Source: Hirschia sp.
GTDB taxonomy: Bacteria > Pseudomonadota > Alphaproteobacteria > Caulobacterales > Hyphomonadaceae
Direction of reading: 5' to 3'
Length of the DNA: 64,000 nt
NCBI GenBank assembly: GCA_002709235.1
Contig: PAQI01000003.1
Span: forward strand, 1-64,000
Positions 46,448-55,047 of the stretch are shown here, piece after piece (position 1 is the first letter of the stretch; each line of letters starts with the position of its first letter). A program made the position numbers and the translations under genes. A model generated the notes under the pieces. It made no database searches, was not told where the DNA came from, and saw only the letters and a program-made list of their open reading frames with translations.

Positions 46448-47170
46448 ATGACTGATCACACATCTCCTCAAAATGTCGTCACAGGCGTTTTTCGCGCAAT
46501 TGCCGGAAAACTGTCTGGAGAAATGCAATGGCTCGCCGGGTTCGGCCTGCTGGTCCTTGGCCTGTTCGGCTTTGCCTCGATCGCAGACGAGGTGATGGAG
46601 GGCGAAACCCATGCGCTGGATCTTCAGATCCTCAAAGCCTTGCGCACCCCCAATGATCTGTCAGACCCTATCGGACCACCCTGGCTGGAAGCATCCGTCT
46701 CGGACATCACTGCGCTGGGCGGCTACACGCTGCTGACCCTGTTCCTGCTGGGTGTGACGCTTTATCTGCTGGCAACGAAACGGTCTCGCCATGCCCTGAT
46801 CATATTGGGAGCCGTGATCAGCGGTGCAGCACTGTCAGCCCTGTTGAAACTGGGCTTTGACCGGCCGCGCCCCGATCTGGTCGAACATCTGACCTACGCC
46901 ACCAGTTCCAGTTTTCCATCCGGCCATGCCACATTGTCAGCCATTGCCTATCTGACCATGGGCATGCTGCTGGCCCATGCCCACAAGCGCAGGCGGATCA
47001 AGGTCCTGTCAATTGCCGGGGCCTGCCTGATCACCATGCTGGTTGGCCTCAGCCGGATCTATCTGGGTGTGCACTGGCCGACCGATGTGCTCGCAGGCTG
47101 GTGCGTCGGGGCCGCATGGGCCGCGCTCTGGTGGCTGCTCGCCATGCGATATCTTGAAAGTGACGACTGA
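46448..47170 (+). CDS. PAP2-family phosphatase
   Basis: A 240-residue six-helix membrane phosphatase with all three signature motifs: KLGFDRPRP, SSSFPSGHATLS and SRIYLGVHWPTDVLAGW. The conserved Arg, His and Asp residues are intact. It probably acts on undecaprenyl pyrophosphate or phosphatidate in the periplasmic leaflet. It is a lone gene, 41 bases before the RluA-family gene in the same direction; ATG 46448 or 46430. Confidence 0.92.
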   Translation: MTDHTSPQNVVTGVFRAIAGKLSGEMQWLAGFGLLVLGLFGFASIADEVMEGETHALDLQILKALRTPNDLSDPIGPPWLEASVSDITALGGYTLLTLFLLGVTLYLLATKRSRHALIILGAVISGAALSALLKLGFDRPRPDLVEHLTYATSSSFPSGHATLSAIAYLTMGMLLAHAHKRRRIKVLSIAGACLITMLVGLSRIYLGVHWPTDVLAGWCVGAAWAALWWLLAMRYLESDD

Positions 47171-47211
47171 CGATTGCACCCGCGCAATGAATGTGCGAGC
47201 GCAGGTCCATC

Positions 47212-47892
47212 ATGAGGAACGCCCCGCCCTATCATCCGCCGCAGGATCCGCTGAACATCATTCATTGTGATGCGCATCTGCTGGTCCTCGACAAGCCTTC
47301 CGGCCTGCTATCCGTACCCGGTCGCCAGCTGCAACATGCCGACAGCCTGGCGTCACGAGCGATGGCGGAATATCCAGATGCGCGCATCGCTCACAGGCTG
47401 GACATGGCGACTTCAGGCGTGATGGTCATGCCACGAACCGCCTCAGCCCTGCGCAATTTGTCGGCCCAGTTTGCAAAGCGGATCCCGCAAAAGACCTATC
47501 TGGCCATTGTCGCCGGATGCCCCGCGGATGAGGAAGGCATTGTGGACGTTCCCCTGATCCTCGACTGGCCCAATCGCCCATTGCAGAAGATCGACCACGA
47601 GACCGGCAAGCCCGCCCTCACCCGCTGGCGTACCCTCAAGCCAGGTCCGGCGAGCCTGCTGGAACTGACGCCTGAGACGGGGCGCACCCATCAGCTGCGC
47701 GTTCACATGGCGCATATCGGCCATCCGATTCTGGGTGATGATTTCTACGCGCCTGACCCGCAAAGGCTGGCCACGCCGCGCCTGATGCTGCATGCGGCGC
47801 AGCTGACGATCAATCACCCGCACACCGGCGAGCCGGTCACATTCATTGCGCAAACCCCGGATCTATTTGCCGTGGATCATCATCCCGGCTAG
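47212..47892 (+). CDS. rluA: RluA-family RNA pseudouridine synthase
   Basis: A 226-residue synthase without an S4 domain. The catalytic HRLDMATSGVMVM (Asp) and LETSP-like TPETGRTHQLRVHMAHIGHPILGDDFYA blocks are intact. RluA modifies 23S rRNA U746 and some tRNAs at U32. Length matches RluA rather than RluC/D, though specificity is inferred. Its stop codon overlaps that of the convergent IscU-like gene (CTAG). Confidence 0.9.
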   Translation: MRNAPPYHPPQDPLNIIHCDAHLLVLDKPSGLLSVPGRQLQHADSLASRAMAEYPDARIAHRLDMATSGVMVMPRTASALRNLSAQFAKRIPQKTYLAIVAGCPADEEGIVDVPLILDWPNRPLQKIDHETGKPALTRWRTLKPGPASLLELTPETGRTHQLRVHMAHIGHPILGDDFYAPDPQRLATPRLMLHAAQLTINHPHTGEPVTFIAQTPDLFAVDHHPG

Positions 47893-48347
47893 CCCACGCA
47901 ACCGGCTGCCTGATTGCGCTTTTCCAGCGCATCTTCAATGGCGGCAATGATGGCGTCAAAGCCGAGCAGCACCGATGTATGTCGCTGGGCATAATCGCGC
48001 ACACCTTCCAGATGGCGCAGCTCCCAGAAATCACCACGCGGCGGGTACGCCCCCTCCTTGAGCATGGCACGCATGGCGTCACGCGCCTGGATGAAATCCT
48101 GCAATGTCTTGCCGATTGCATTGCGCGCCAGCACCGAGACCGATGCCTGCCCCAGCACACAGGCGCGCGGGTCCAGGCCAAGATCAGTCACCCGGCCTTC
48201 TGCATCCAGCATCACATCCGCGGTGATCACCGATCCGCAGATCCGCGACACTTTCTGCGCCGACCCATCAGGATCAGGCAAGCGCTCGGCATGGGGAATA
48301 TCCGCCGCCAGTTCCAAAACGCGATTGTGATAAATTTCACTGAACAT
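47889..48347 (-). CDS. IscU/NifU-like iron-sulfur scaffold protein
   Basis: A 152-residue scaffold of the IscU/SufU fold: SRICGSVITADVMLD (first Cys), DPRACVLGQASVSVLARN (second Cys), and a C-terminal helical part, but I see no third Cys in the usual place. The protein is the alphaproteobacterial NifU-like type that is often near yidD and thrS. It is not in an isc/suf operon. Function in Fe-S assembly is probable, not certain. ATG 48347. Confidence 0.85.
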   Translation of the reverse strand: MFSEIYHNRVLELAADIPHAERLPDPDGSAQKVSRICGSVITADVMLDAEGRVTDLGLDPRACVLGQASVSVLARNAIGKTLQDFIQARDAMRAMLKEGAYPPRGDFWELRHLEGVRDYAQRHTSVLLGFDAIIAAIEDALEKRNQAAGCVG

Positions 48348-48405
48348 TACAGTCAAATCGGCTGATGTTTGGCTTTCGTCAAGTCAATGTCGCCCGATGC
48401 AGGAT

Positions 48406-49341
48406 TCAGGGCCCAGATGAAATGCCTGCAAAAAACGGCGCCATCACATCGTCGAACTCTTCAGAATCCGGCACATTGGAATGATTGGCTGCAAACACAT
48501 GATATGCGGCATCCAGCCCCGCTTCATGCAGGTCACCGAACAATGAATTGGACAGCTTGACCGGCAATGTCCGGTCATCCGTTGCGCCCAGCACCAATAC
48601 CTTGCCCGAAAAACCGGCCAGCGCATCGACATTGTCAAACCGCCCCAGCCCGTCATTCACTGCTGGCTGGACAAAGGGCAGATACCAGGGCTTCCAGGCC
48701 TGCGCGACCTCATAGGCATTGCGCGCGCTCGTCTCATAGATCATCGCATCGACCTGGGGCGACATCGCGACGATCTGGCTGCACACAAAGCCGCCGAGTG
48801 AATGCCCCCATAGCACAAGCGGTCTGTCATCGCCTGCCAGTCCGCTGGACAGATCCGAGATCAACGCGGCTGCATCATGGAGCGATTGTCCCGTCGCCTC
48901 GCCATCACTGTCGCCATAACCGGGATAATCAAACAAAAGCACATCGCCATATGGCAGGGCCTTGGCTGCATAATATTCGCCATCGCGGTAACGGTCTGAT
49001 GCATTGCCGCCGCAATGGACGATCAGCGGGCGGCTTTCCTGTGCATCCTCATGTTCGACCAGTGTCACCGCGACACGGCCTATGCCTTCCAGCGGGATAA
49101 ACTGGTGGGATATTTCAACACCCTTCAATCGCTCTTCATGGTTGAGCTTCAGGTCAGCAGCCGTGGCGGCGCTGATCGCAGGCGGCTTGGGACGAAAGGC
49201 CGAGCTTTCATCGACTTCAACCTTGATACAGCCTGCAAGCCCGAGCGCGGACAGGCAGACAAGACCAACGCAAACAAATGCTCTCACGGCGCTGGCCTTC
49301 CTTGCGCTAACCTTGCCAGAATTGGCATCAGAAAAATCCAT
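48406..49341 (-). CDS. Alpha/beta hydrolase lipoprotein (paralogue A)
   Basis: A 311-residue hydrolase. LSALGLAGC is a lipobox; the fold begins PLIVHCGGNASDRYRDG, with nucleophile Ser in LWGHSLGG, Asp in LGATDDRTL and His in ANHSNVPDSEEF. It is anchored to the outer or inner membrane. It is about half identical in motif layout to the product of 50090-51010 (FDYPGYGD, GHSLGGxVC, YETSAxN), with an ExoD-family gene between. Substrate unknown. Confidence 0.82.
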   Translation of the reverse strand: MDFSDANSGKVSARKASAVRAFVCVGLVCLSALGLAGCIKVEVDESSAFRPKPPAISAATAADLKLNHEERLKGVEISHQFIPLEGIGRVAVTLVEHEDAQESRPLIVHCGGNASDRYRDGEYYAAKALPYGDVLLFDYPGYGDSDGEATGQSLHDAAALISDLSSGLAGDDRPLVLWGHSLGGFVCSQIVAMSPQVDAMIYETSARNAYEVAQAWKPWYLPFVQPAVNDGLGRFDNVDALAGFSGKVLVLGATDDRTLPVKLSNSLFGDLHEAGLDAAYHVFAANHSNVPDSEEFDDVMAPFFAGISSGP

Positions 49342-50014
49342 GCACCATTGTCGCCAACCGGCCACCGACCCGCCACAACAAGATAGCGGACCCAACTAGT
49401 GCGCCCCCGGACAATATAAGGAACAGTCCGTCTCGCGCAGCCAGTCCCACACCCAGTAGAAGGATCGCCAGGCTGGGCAGCACCGGCCCCAATGGTATCA
49501 GGCCCAATGGAAATGTGATCAATGCAGCTCCTACACATACCAGGCCGATCATCTGGACGAAGGGCGATTCTGTGAGGAATGAAAATCTTGGCCGGGTGAA
49601 CCTGTCGACCCGCCGTGCCCAGGGCTTTCCCGCCGTGACCGCCTGATGCAGGTAACGCCGTGGAAATGATGCCTTGAGCGCGCGCTGTGGCACCCAGGGA
49701 ATGCGCCGTCCAAACACGATCTGCACGGCAATCACCAAGGTGATCAGCGCCACCAACCAGTTCGCGCCCGGTACGAGCGTGAGCGGTGAGATCGCCACAA
49801 ACCCCAAAAGCAATATGATCGGACCATAGGCGCGACGCCCGATCGCATCCAGCAGATCGGCAACCGTCACATTATCTGCCTCTCCCGCAGAGTTTTCGAT
49901 CTTGTCGAGCAATTGCTCGAATGTCAGCGCCGTGGAAGCCATAGCATCATCCCTGCCCGCCACTTCCTGGTCAGGCCTGACGTTGAAATTGGCCTGCGTC
50001 GGCAGGTTTGTCAT
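49328..50014 (-). CDS. exoD: ExoD-family membrane protein
   Basis: A 228-residue protein matching ExoD: an N-terminal helical part (ALTFEQLLDKIENS...LLDAIGRRAYGPIILLLGF), then helices LTLVPGANWLVALITLVIAVQIVFGRR and two near the C-terminus. ExoD is linked to exopolysaccharide and alkaline tolerance in rhizobia. Its stop overlaps the start of hydrolase A by 14 bases. Starts at 50047 or 49942 are also possible. Confidence 0.85.
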   Translation of the reverse strand: MTNLPTQANFNVRPDQEVAGRDDAMASTALTFEQLLDKIENSAGEADNVTVADLLDAIGRRAYGPIILLLGFVAISPLTLVPGANWLVALITLVIAVQIVFGRRIPWVPQRALKASFPRRYLHQAVTAGKPWARRVDRFTRPRFSFLTESPFVQMIGLVCVGAALITFPLGLIPLGPVLPSLAILLLGVGLAARDGLFLILSGGALVGSAILLWRVGGRLATMVHGFF

Positions 50015-50089
50015 GTCCAATGATGGTTCGGGGGTCAGTTTGTGCATGTGGCGACAACGCATGAGCACGCCACAGGATGCATTGATGTC

Positions 50090-51010
50090 TCAATCGCCAT
50101 CGCGGACGCGAGCGAAAAATCCCGCAGCGTCCTGCTTGAACTGGGGTTGTAGCGGCGCATTGATATGGGTGCCGTCTTCAACCTCGATATAGGTCACATC
50201 ATTGCCCTGTGCCTTGAGCGCTTCATAGAGCGATTTCGACAGCCATGCAGGCAGGATCTTGTCCTTGCCACCGCTGACTACCAGAACCGGCCCGTCAAAA
50301 TCCTTGAGCGGGGCTGCATTATTGTCGCCTTCAAGAGATTTTTCTGGCTCCATACGGATGGGCAGCATGCGCATATACCAGGGCTTCCAGACCACGGATG
50401 CCTCCTTGGAATTAAGCGCGGAGGTTTCATAGACCATGGCATCGGCCTTCGCAGAACTGGCCGCAAAATGCGGACACACCCAGCCGCCCAGCGAATGCCC
50501 CCAATAGATCAAAGGCCTGTCACCTGCGATGGCTTCCGCCTTCTCGATCACAAAGGGGCGCTGGCTTTCTATGCCTGCAATGCTTGGTGTACCGGTTGTG
50601 TCGCCATAGCCGGGATAGTCAAATTCCAGCACATCCCCCCATGGCAGCAGTTTTTCAGCATAATAGACACCATGATGGGGCCGGTCTCCGCCCGAGCCAT
50701 AGCACGACACGATCAATGGTCGATCATCGCCCGCTTCACCTGCAGCCTCGATCAGCGTGTAGGCTGTCGGCTGGTCTGGTGTTTCAAGATAGCCATGCGT
50801 GACCTTGGCGGGCAGCAGGCCTGCCAGGCTGTCGGAAAGATCGCTTTCGGCGTCGAGCAGCTTGCCTTCATCTTCCAGCGCCATTGTCGCCACATCAGCC
50901 GCAGCATTGTGGGATGGCGGGTTGAAGATCATGTCTTCCTTCATGGTGATCGTGCAGGCCGACATCGCCATGCACACAAATCCCACCGCAATGATACGAA
51001 AAAAATCCAT
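50090..51010 (-). CDS. Alpha/beta hydrolase lipoprotein (paralogue B)
   Basis: A 306-residue hydrolase with lipobox MSAC (Cys19). The oxyanion region PLIVSCYGSGGDRPHHG, nucleophile in YWGHSLGGWVC, Asp in VSGGKDKIL and His in DGTHINAP are intact. GGAGG six bases before ATG 51010 fixes the start. It is a clear paralogue of hydrolase A, which lies beyond exoD; all three genes run in the same direction, so hydrolase B may be the first gene of a three-gene unit. Confidence 0.85.
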   Translation of the reverse strand: MDFFRIIAVGFVCMAMSACTITMKEDMIFNPPSHNAAADVATMALEDEGKLLDAESDLSDSLAGLLPAKVTHGYLETPDQPTAYTLIEAAGEAGDDRPLIVSCYGSGGDRPHHGVYYAEKLLPWGDVLEFDYPGYGDTTGTPSIAGIESQRPFVIEKAEAIAGDRPLIYWGHSLGGWVCPHFAASSAKADAMVYETSALNSKEASVVWKPWYMRMLPIRMEPEKSLEGDNNAAPLKDFDGPVLVVSGGKDKILPAWLSKSLYEALKAQGNDVTYIEVEDGTHINAPLQPQFKQDAAGFFARVRDGD

Positions 51011-51083
51011 CCCCAACCTCCAATCTGTGCCCGGCTCAGTCTACACATCAGATTACGCATTTTGCCAGAGACTGGATCAGACC

Positions 51084-51395
51084 GTGACCGATTTGCCCGA
51101 CAATCCCACCCCGCCCGACAGATCTGCTGCGAAAGCCGAAGAGGTCAGCGACGCCAAAAATCCTGTGCGCGCCGCCATCATGATGCTGGTCCGCGAGGCG
51201 GGCCCGGACACCACCATAGATCCCTGCGATGCCGCCCGCGCCGTGTCACCGCAACACTGGAACAAGCTGCTCAAGGATATCCGCGCCGAAGCCGTCCGGC
51301 TGGCCCAATCGGGCGAGATCACCATCTACCGCAAGGGAAAACCGGTCGACCCGAATGATTTCAAGGGGGTTTATCGGTTGGGATTGTCGAGATGA
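51084..51395 (+). CDS. DUF3253 protein
   Basis: A 103-residue protein from GTG 51084. After an acidic proline-rich N-terminus it has the DUF3253 pattern: VRAAIMMLVREAGPDTTIDPCDAARAVSPQHWNKLLKDIRAEAVRLAQSGEITIYRKGKPVDPNDFKGVYRLGL. A winged-helix-like fold is likely. Its stop (TGA) directly abuts that of the convergent toxin gene. No ribosome binding site is obvious. Function unknown. Confidence 0.82.
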   Translation: MTDLPDNPTPPDRSAAKAEEVSDAKNPVRAAIMMLVREAGPDTTIDPCDAARAVSPQHWNKLLKDIRAEAVRLAQSGEITIYRKGKPVDPNDFKGVYRLGLSR

Positions 51396-51725
51396 TCAGT
51401 CCAGGACCAGCAATTGGCCAGATGGTGACTGCAGAAAATCCCTGATGTCATTGGCGCGGCTCAGCATGACTTGTGCAATCTGCGATGTTGAAACATTCCC
51501 CAGTTTCAGCCAGACCAGCTTTGGGGGAGCTCCATGACGCTCGACCAGTTCCTGCATGTCATCATCCTTTGACAATAGAACAAATCCATTCGCCTTGGCA
51601 TAGGCCCAAACGTCTTCGTCACGTGCTGTCATGAGTCCGCATGAAGATAGGTGCCTGCAATCGGGAAATTCCTGCTCGATCAACCGAACCAGTCTCCATG
51701 ACAGGTTCTCGTCGATGAGAAACAT
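51396..51725 (-). CDS. DUF5615 PIN-like toxin candidate
   Basis: A 109-residue PIN-like domain. The acidic residues expected for a PIN/Mut7-C nuclease are present (FLIDENLSWRLV at the start, ARDEDVWAYAKANGFVLLSKDDDM in the middle). Start overlaps the stop of the DUF433 gene (TGATG). The VapC45-like arrangement makes it the probable RNase toxin of a toxin-antitoxin pair, with its antitoxin directly upstream. Confidence 0.83.
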   Translation of the reverse strand: MFLIDENLSWRLVRLIEQEFPDCRHLSSCGLMTARDEDVWAYAKANGFVLLSKDDDMQELVERHGAPPKLVWLKLGNVSTSQIAQVMLSRANDIRDFLQSPSGQLLVLD

Positions 51726-51949
51726 CAGGCCGCATCACCCGCAATGCGTCGCTCACGGTCCGCAGCAAATGCCAGAGCGGCACGAATGTCTTCCGTGGTC
51801 AGTTCAGGAAAGTCAGCCACAATCTCATCTGGCGTCATACCGGACGCAAGATATTCCAGAATATCATACACGGTAATGCGCAGGCCACGGATGCAGGGCT
51901 TTCCCGACCGCTTCCCGGATTCGAAGGTGATGATGTTCTGCCAGCTCAT
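51725..51949 (-). CDS. DUF433 antitoxin candidate
   Basis: A 74-residue winged HTH DUF433 protein: ITFESGKRSGKPCIRGLRITVYDILEYLASGMTPDEIVADFPELTTEDIRAALAFAADRERR is the full conserved pattern. It binds DNA and neutralises the neighbouring PIN-like protein. ATG 51949 is chosen over the upstream extension, with AAGGA ten bases before it. First gene of the pair. Confidence 0.88.
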   Translation of the reverse strand: MSWQNIITFESGKRSGKPCIRGLRITVYDILEYLASGMTPDEIVADFPELTTEDIRAALAFAADRERRIAGDAA

Positions 51950-52026
51950 GGGAGCACTATCCTTGAGTGATGTCAGCGCGTCAATGTCGACCGCTCCTCC
52001 TCGGCATGAGGATGAGCGCCCCCTTA

Positions 52027-52144
52027 CGTCATTCCCGCCAAGCGTTGAAAACGCGCAGAGGCGGGAACCCACTTTTCAGGGTTTTCAACTGTTGAAACGT
52101 GGGTCCCGGCATCAGCGACGCTGCGCGTCCTGGCCGGGATGACG
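52027..52144. repeat. CGTCATTCCCGCC inverted repeat element
   Basis: The ends CGTCATTCCCGCC and GGCCGGGATGACG are inverted copies; inner arms (AGGCGGGAACCCAC and GTGGGTCCCGGC) also pair. A widespread intergenic palindrome type. An element with the same GTCATcCCGG end motif occurs at 62745-62842. Confidence 0.75.
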
Positions 52145-52170
52145 GGTCGGGAAGGATATACCCCAATGTC

Positions 52171-52267
52171 CTCATCCTGAGGAACGGCGATAGCCGTGTC
52201 TCGAAGGATGGATGCGCGCGCCCTGCTTCGAGACGGGCGCAAGCGCCCTCCTCAGCATGAGGATGAG
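52171..52267. repeat. CTCATCCTGAGGA / TCCTCAGCATGAGGATGAG repeat element
   Basis: CTCATCCTGAGGA and TCCTCAGCATGAGGATGAG form inverted ends, with an inner GTCTCGAAGGATG and CTTCGAGACGGGCGC pair. A 31-base direct copy of its right end lies at 51995-52025 (about 28 of 31 bases agree). Confidence 0.75.
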
Positions 52268-52274
52268 CGTCCCC

Positions 52275-53660
52275 CTAAACCTTGCGCCAGCTGCTGCCGC
52301 CGGAGCCATCCATGATTTCCACGCCTTCGGCGGCGAGTTCATCGCGGATTTCATCGGCGCGGGCCCAGTTCTTTGCGGCGCGTGCATCCAGACGTTCCTG
52401 CACCAGGGCGTCGATGCGAGCGGTGTCATCCGATGCGCCGCCCTTTTCCCACTCATCCGGGGTGGATTGCAGCAGTCCCAGAAGGTCTCCGGCCTCGATC
52501 AGGTTTGCGCGGGCAACCGCCATGGCCTCCTTGTCATTGTGATCGGCGGCAATATTGGCTTCCGAGATCAGGCGCGAGAACTCAGCCAAAGCCTGCGGCG
52601 TATTGAGATCATCACAGAGCGCCTCGAACACGGCCTTGTCATTCCAGCGCGCACTGCCCGATTTCCACACCCGGCGCAGTGCCCCATAGGCGCGATCCAG
52701 CGTGGTCTTGACCGCATCCAGCAACTCTTCTGTCCAGTCCAGCGGCTGGCGGTACTGACCCGCCATCAGGGCCATGCGCAATACTTCGCCCTTTGTGGAT
52801 TTCAGCATTTCATGCGGGATCTTCACATTGCCTATGCTCTTGGACATTTTCTCCGATTCAATGTCGAGAAAGCCATTATGCAGCCAGAACCGCGCGAGCG
52901 GTTCGCCATGGGCACATTCCGACTGGGCGATCTCATTTTCATGATGCGGAAACTGAAGATCCTGGCCGCCAGCATGGATATCGATCGTCTTACCCAGCGT
53001 GGCGGCGATCATGGCCGAACATTCAATGTGCCAGCCGGGACGCCCCTTGCCCCAGGGACTGTCAAACTGGGCGTCCTCCGGCTCATCCGGCTTGGCTTTC
53101 TTCCACAATGAAAAGTCCGCCGGGTCACGTTTTCCAGCGGCCACATCCACGCGCGCGCCTGCGATCATGTCATCGCGATTACGTCGGGATAACTTGCCGT
53201 AATCCTCCATCTGCTGGACGGAAAACAAGAGGCTGTCTGCCGTTTCATAGGCATAGCCCTTGCGCTGCAATTTCTCCATCATGGCAATCATCTCAGGGAT
53301 GTGCGCAATGGCAGTGGGGCGATGGTTGGGCTTGAGCGCATTGAGGGCTGCGGAATCCTCTTCATAGGCCTTTGCATATTTCTGCGTGATCTTCGCCATG
53401 GGCTCGCCGGTTTCATTGGCGGCTGCGATGATCTTGTCATCCACATCGGTGAAATTGGTCGCGTAGACGACATTGCCCTCGCCATAGATGCGGCGCAGCA
53501 GGCGATAGAGCACATCAAAGGCAACCACCGGGCGGAAATTGCCGATATGTGCATAGGAATAGACGGTCGGCCCACACAGATACATCGTCACGCGCTGGGG
53601 GTCTTGCGGCTTGAAAACCTCCTTCTTCCGGGTGAGCGTATTTGTGAGTCTGAGGGCCAT
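52275..53660 (-). CDS. cysS: Cysteinyl-tRNA synthetase
   Basis: A 461-residue class I synthetase: YLCGPTVYSYAHIGNFRPVVAFD (zinc Cys and HIGN-type motif), GRPGWHIECSAM, the histidine zinc site FPHHENEIAQSE and the KMSKSIGN loop. The C-terminal helical domain ends in SSWRKV. Length is normal. Its stop codon lies at the edge of a repeat element, and its promoter faces that of folE. Confidence 0.97.
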   Translation of the reverse strand: MALRLTNTLTRKKEVFKPQDPQRVTMYLCGPTVYSYAHIGNFRPVVAFDVLYRLLRRIYGEGNVVYATNFTDVDDKIIAAANETGEPMAKITQKYAKAYEEDSAALNALKPNHRPTAIAHIPEMIAMMEKLQRKGYAYETADSLLFSVQQMEDYGKLSRRNRDDMIAGARVDVAAGKRDPADFSLWKKAKPDEPEDAQFDSPWGKGRPGWHIECSAMIAATLGKTIDIHAGGQDLQFPHHENEIAQSECAHGEPLARFWLHNGFLDIESEKMSKSIGNVKIPHEMLKSTKGEVLRMALMAGQYRQPLDWTEELLDAVKTTLDRAYGALRRVWKSGSARWNDKAVFEALCDDLNTPQALAEFSRLISEANIAADHNDKEAMAVARANLIEAGDLLGLLQSTPDEWEKGGASDDTARIDALVQERLDARAAKNWARADEIRDELAAEGVEIMDGSGGSSWRKV

Positions 53661-53722
53661 GATGTTCCGTCCGCGATGCGAGAGTCCTGGAAAGTCGTGT
53701 TATATGCGCGCATGATCGTGCT

Positions 53723-53750
53723 TTGACAATTCGGGACAGCGCCTTATCTA
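53723..53750 (+). promoter_or_regulatory. Predicted promoter of folE
   Basis: TTGACA (53723-53728), 16-base spacer, TATCTA (53745-53750). Well placed in the 219-base divergent region between cysS and folE. Confidence 0.5.
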
Positions 53751-53879
53751 GTATCCCAGTGCCCTGAGGGGATAAATTCGGGCGGGCGTTAAGTCCGGGC
53801 TTGGTCAAGGGACATCTGGTCCTGCCATTAAGCCCCGGCTCGACCCTCGCCCCTCAGAAGAGGAAAGGTCCAGCTGACA

Positions 53880-54491
53880 ATGGACGCTATAGTCAAGGGC
53901 GGCGCGGCCGTTCCGGAGGAATCGTTGAAACCATCGCGTGAAGAGGCTGAGGCCGCTGTTCGTACATTGCTGGCCTGGGCGGGGGATGATCCCAAGCGTG
54001 AAGGTTTGATCGACACGCCAAAGCGGGTCGTGAATGCCTATCAGGAATGGTTTTCCGGATATCGCGAAGACCCTATCACCTATTTGTCCAGGACATTTGA
54101 AGACGTGCAAGGATATGACGACATCGTCATGCTCCGCGACATTGATGTCGAGAGCCACTGCGAACACCACATGGCCCCCTTCATGGGCAAGGCCTATGTA
54201 GCTTATATGCCAACCAATGCAGTTGTTGGCATTTCCAAGCTGGCCCGTGTTGTGGAAATCTACGCCAAGCGCCTGCAGACACAGGAGACCATGACCGCGC
54301 AGATCTGTGACGCCATCACCGAAAGCCTCAAGCCTGCCGGTGCAGCGATCATGATCGACGCGGTTCACCAGTGCATGACCACGCGCGGCGTGCACCACCC
54401 GAATGTGTCGACCATCACCACCCAGTTCACCGGCGTTTTCAAGACCGACAAGGAATTGCGCGAGCGCTTCCTTCGCCTCTGCGAACGCTGA
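53880..54491 (+). CDS. folE: GTP cyclohydrolase I
   Basis: A 203-residue enzyme: REGLIDTPKRVVNAYQEWFSGY, zinc-binding ESHCEHHMAPF (Cys and His), and GVHHPNVSTITTQFTGVF are all conserved. It converts GTP to dihydroneopterin triphosphate, the first step toward folate (and tetrahydrobiopterin). Ribosome binding site AGAGGAAAGG. A terminator follows. Confidence 0.96.
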   Translation: MDAIVKGGAAVPEESLKPSREEAEAAVRTLLAWAGDDPKREGLIDTPKRVVNAYQEWFSGYREDPITYLSRTFEDVQGYDDIVMLRDIDVESHCEHHMAPFMGKAYVAYMPTNAVVGISKLARVVEIYAKRLQTQETMTAQICDAITESLKPAGAAIMIDAVHQCMTTRGVHHPNVSTITTQFTGVFKTDKELRERFLRLCER

Positions 54492-54533
54492 ACAACGCCT
54501 TTACGGCAAACCTGCCTGCCTGTTTCTGATCAG

Positions 54534-54565
54534 GCCCGTTCGACATTTGTCGGACGGGCTTTTTC
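54534..54565 (+). terminator. folE terminator
   Basis: GCCCGTTCGACA / GTCGGACGGGC stem with a short loop and TTTTTC. Confidence 0.85.
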
Positions 54566-54630
54566 ATGCGCCAGCGACAAACCTTTCATGGTGCGATCTT
54601 TTCTCGCTTAACCGGGTAAATCGCCCAAAC

Positions 54631-54718
54631 CTATGCAATAATGCATATATGCATTGATGTTTTATGGGATTTTGCATAGCCAAATTCATTGCTATCTACG
54701 CTGCATAGCAGGCCATCA
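54631..54718. promoter_or_regulatory. Nested TATGCA palindromes
   Basis: CTATGCAA (54631-54638) inverts with TTGCATAG (54672-54679); between them is the perfect 16-bp palindrome AATGCATATATGCATT (54640-54655). A further TGCATAG lies at 54712. The cluster is 94 bases before the small basic gene and looks like an operator array. Confidence 0.45.
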
Positions 54719-54811
54719 AGGCCAATTCAAACGGCTGTGTTCAGTCTCGACCAAACAGAGACCCTGAACACAATAGTCGCGAACAAATGTAGATTTACAA
54801 GGGACACCATC

Positions 54812-54988
54812 ATGGCACCGACAATCTTCCTGGACCGTAACGCTCAGTCCAACTCCAGCACAAACACCAAGACAGACACACGCGCCAACCGGCAGCAAAT
54901 GGTTGCAAATGTGGACTTCACACGCGCAACCCGCCCTCACATCCTGTCTCGCCGTCACGAACGCGCCGCACGCCGCGACGCGCACTAA
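54812..54988 (+). CDS. Small basic hypothetical protein (58 aa)
   Basis: Fifty-eight residues, Arg/His/Thr/Asn-rich (MAPTIFLDRNAQSNSSTNTK ... RRHERAARRDAH). AAGGGA lies seven bases before the ATG and a strong terminator follows at 55048, so it is a well-bounded monocistronic unit. Its promoter region carries the TATGCA palindromes. No family recognised; a nucleic-acid-binding role is only a guess from charge. Confidence 0.6.
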   Translation: MAPTIFLDRNAQSNSSTNTKTDTRANRQQMVANVDFTRATRPHILSRRHERAARRDAH

Positions 54989-55047
54989 AGGCTCACAGGT
55001 CGGCCGATAGTCCCTTTGAGGCCGGTCCGCATGAGGTCATCAAGACA

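Larger units (their letters stand above)
51950..52274. other. Repeat-rich gap between the DUF433 gene and cysS
   Basis: 325 bases without a gene, made almost entirely of repeats: a half element ending GCATGAGGATGAGCG at 51995-52025, a long CGTCATTCCCGCC inverted repeat (52027-52144) and a CTCATCCTGAGGA element (52171-52267) that abuts the cysS stop. Confidence 0.7.
54492..54811. other. folE terminator and AT-rich palindromic region
   Basis: 320 bases with no gene: folE terminator (54534-54565), then an AT-rich stretch with nested TGCATA palindromes (54631-54718) and the leader of the small basic gene at 54812. Confidence 0.6.

Noticed and set aside
50165-51358. 397-codon plus-strand ORF over hydrolase B
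   Set aside because: It is opposite a conserved alpha/beta hydrolase and runs into the DUF3253 frame; no recognisable product.
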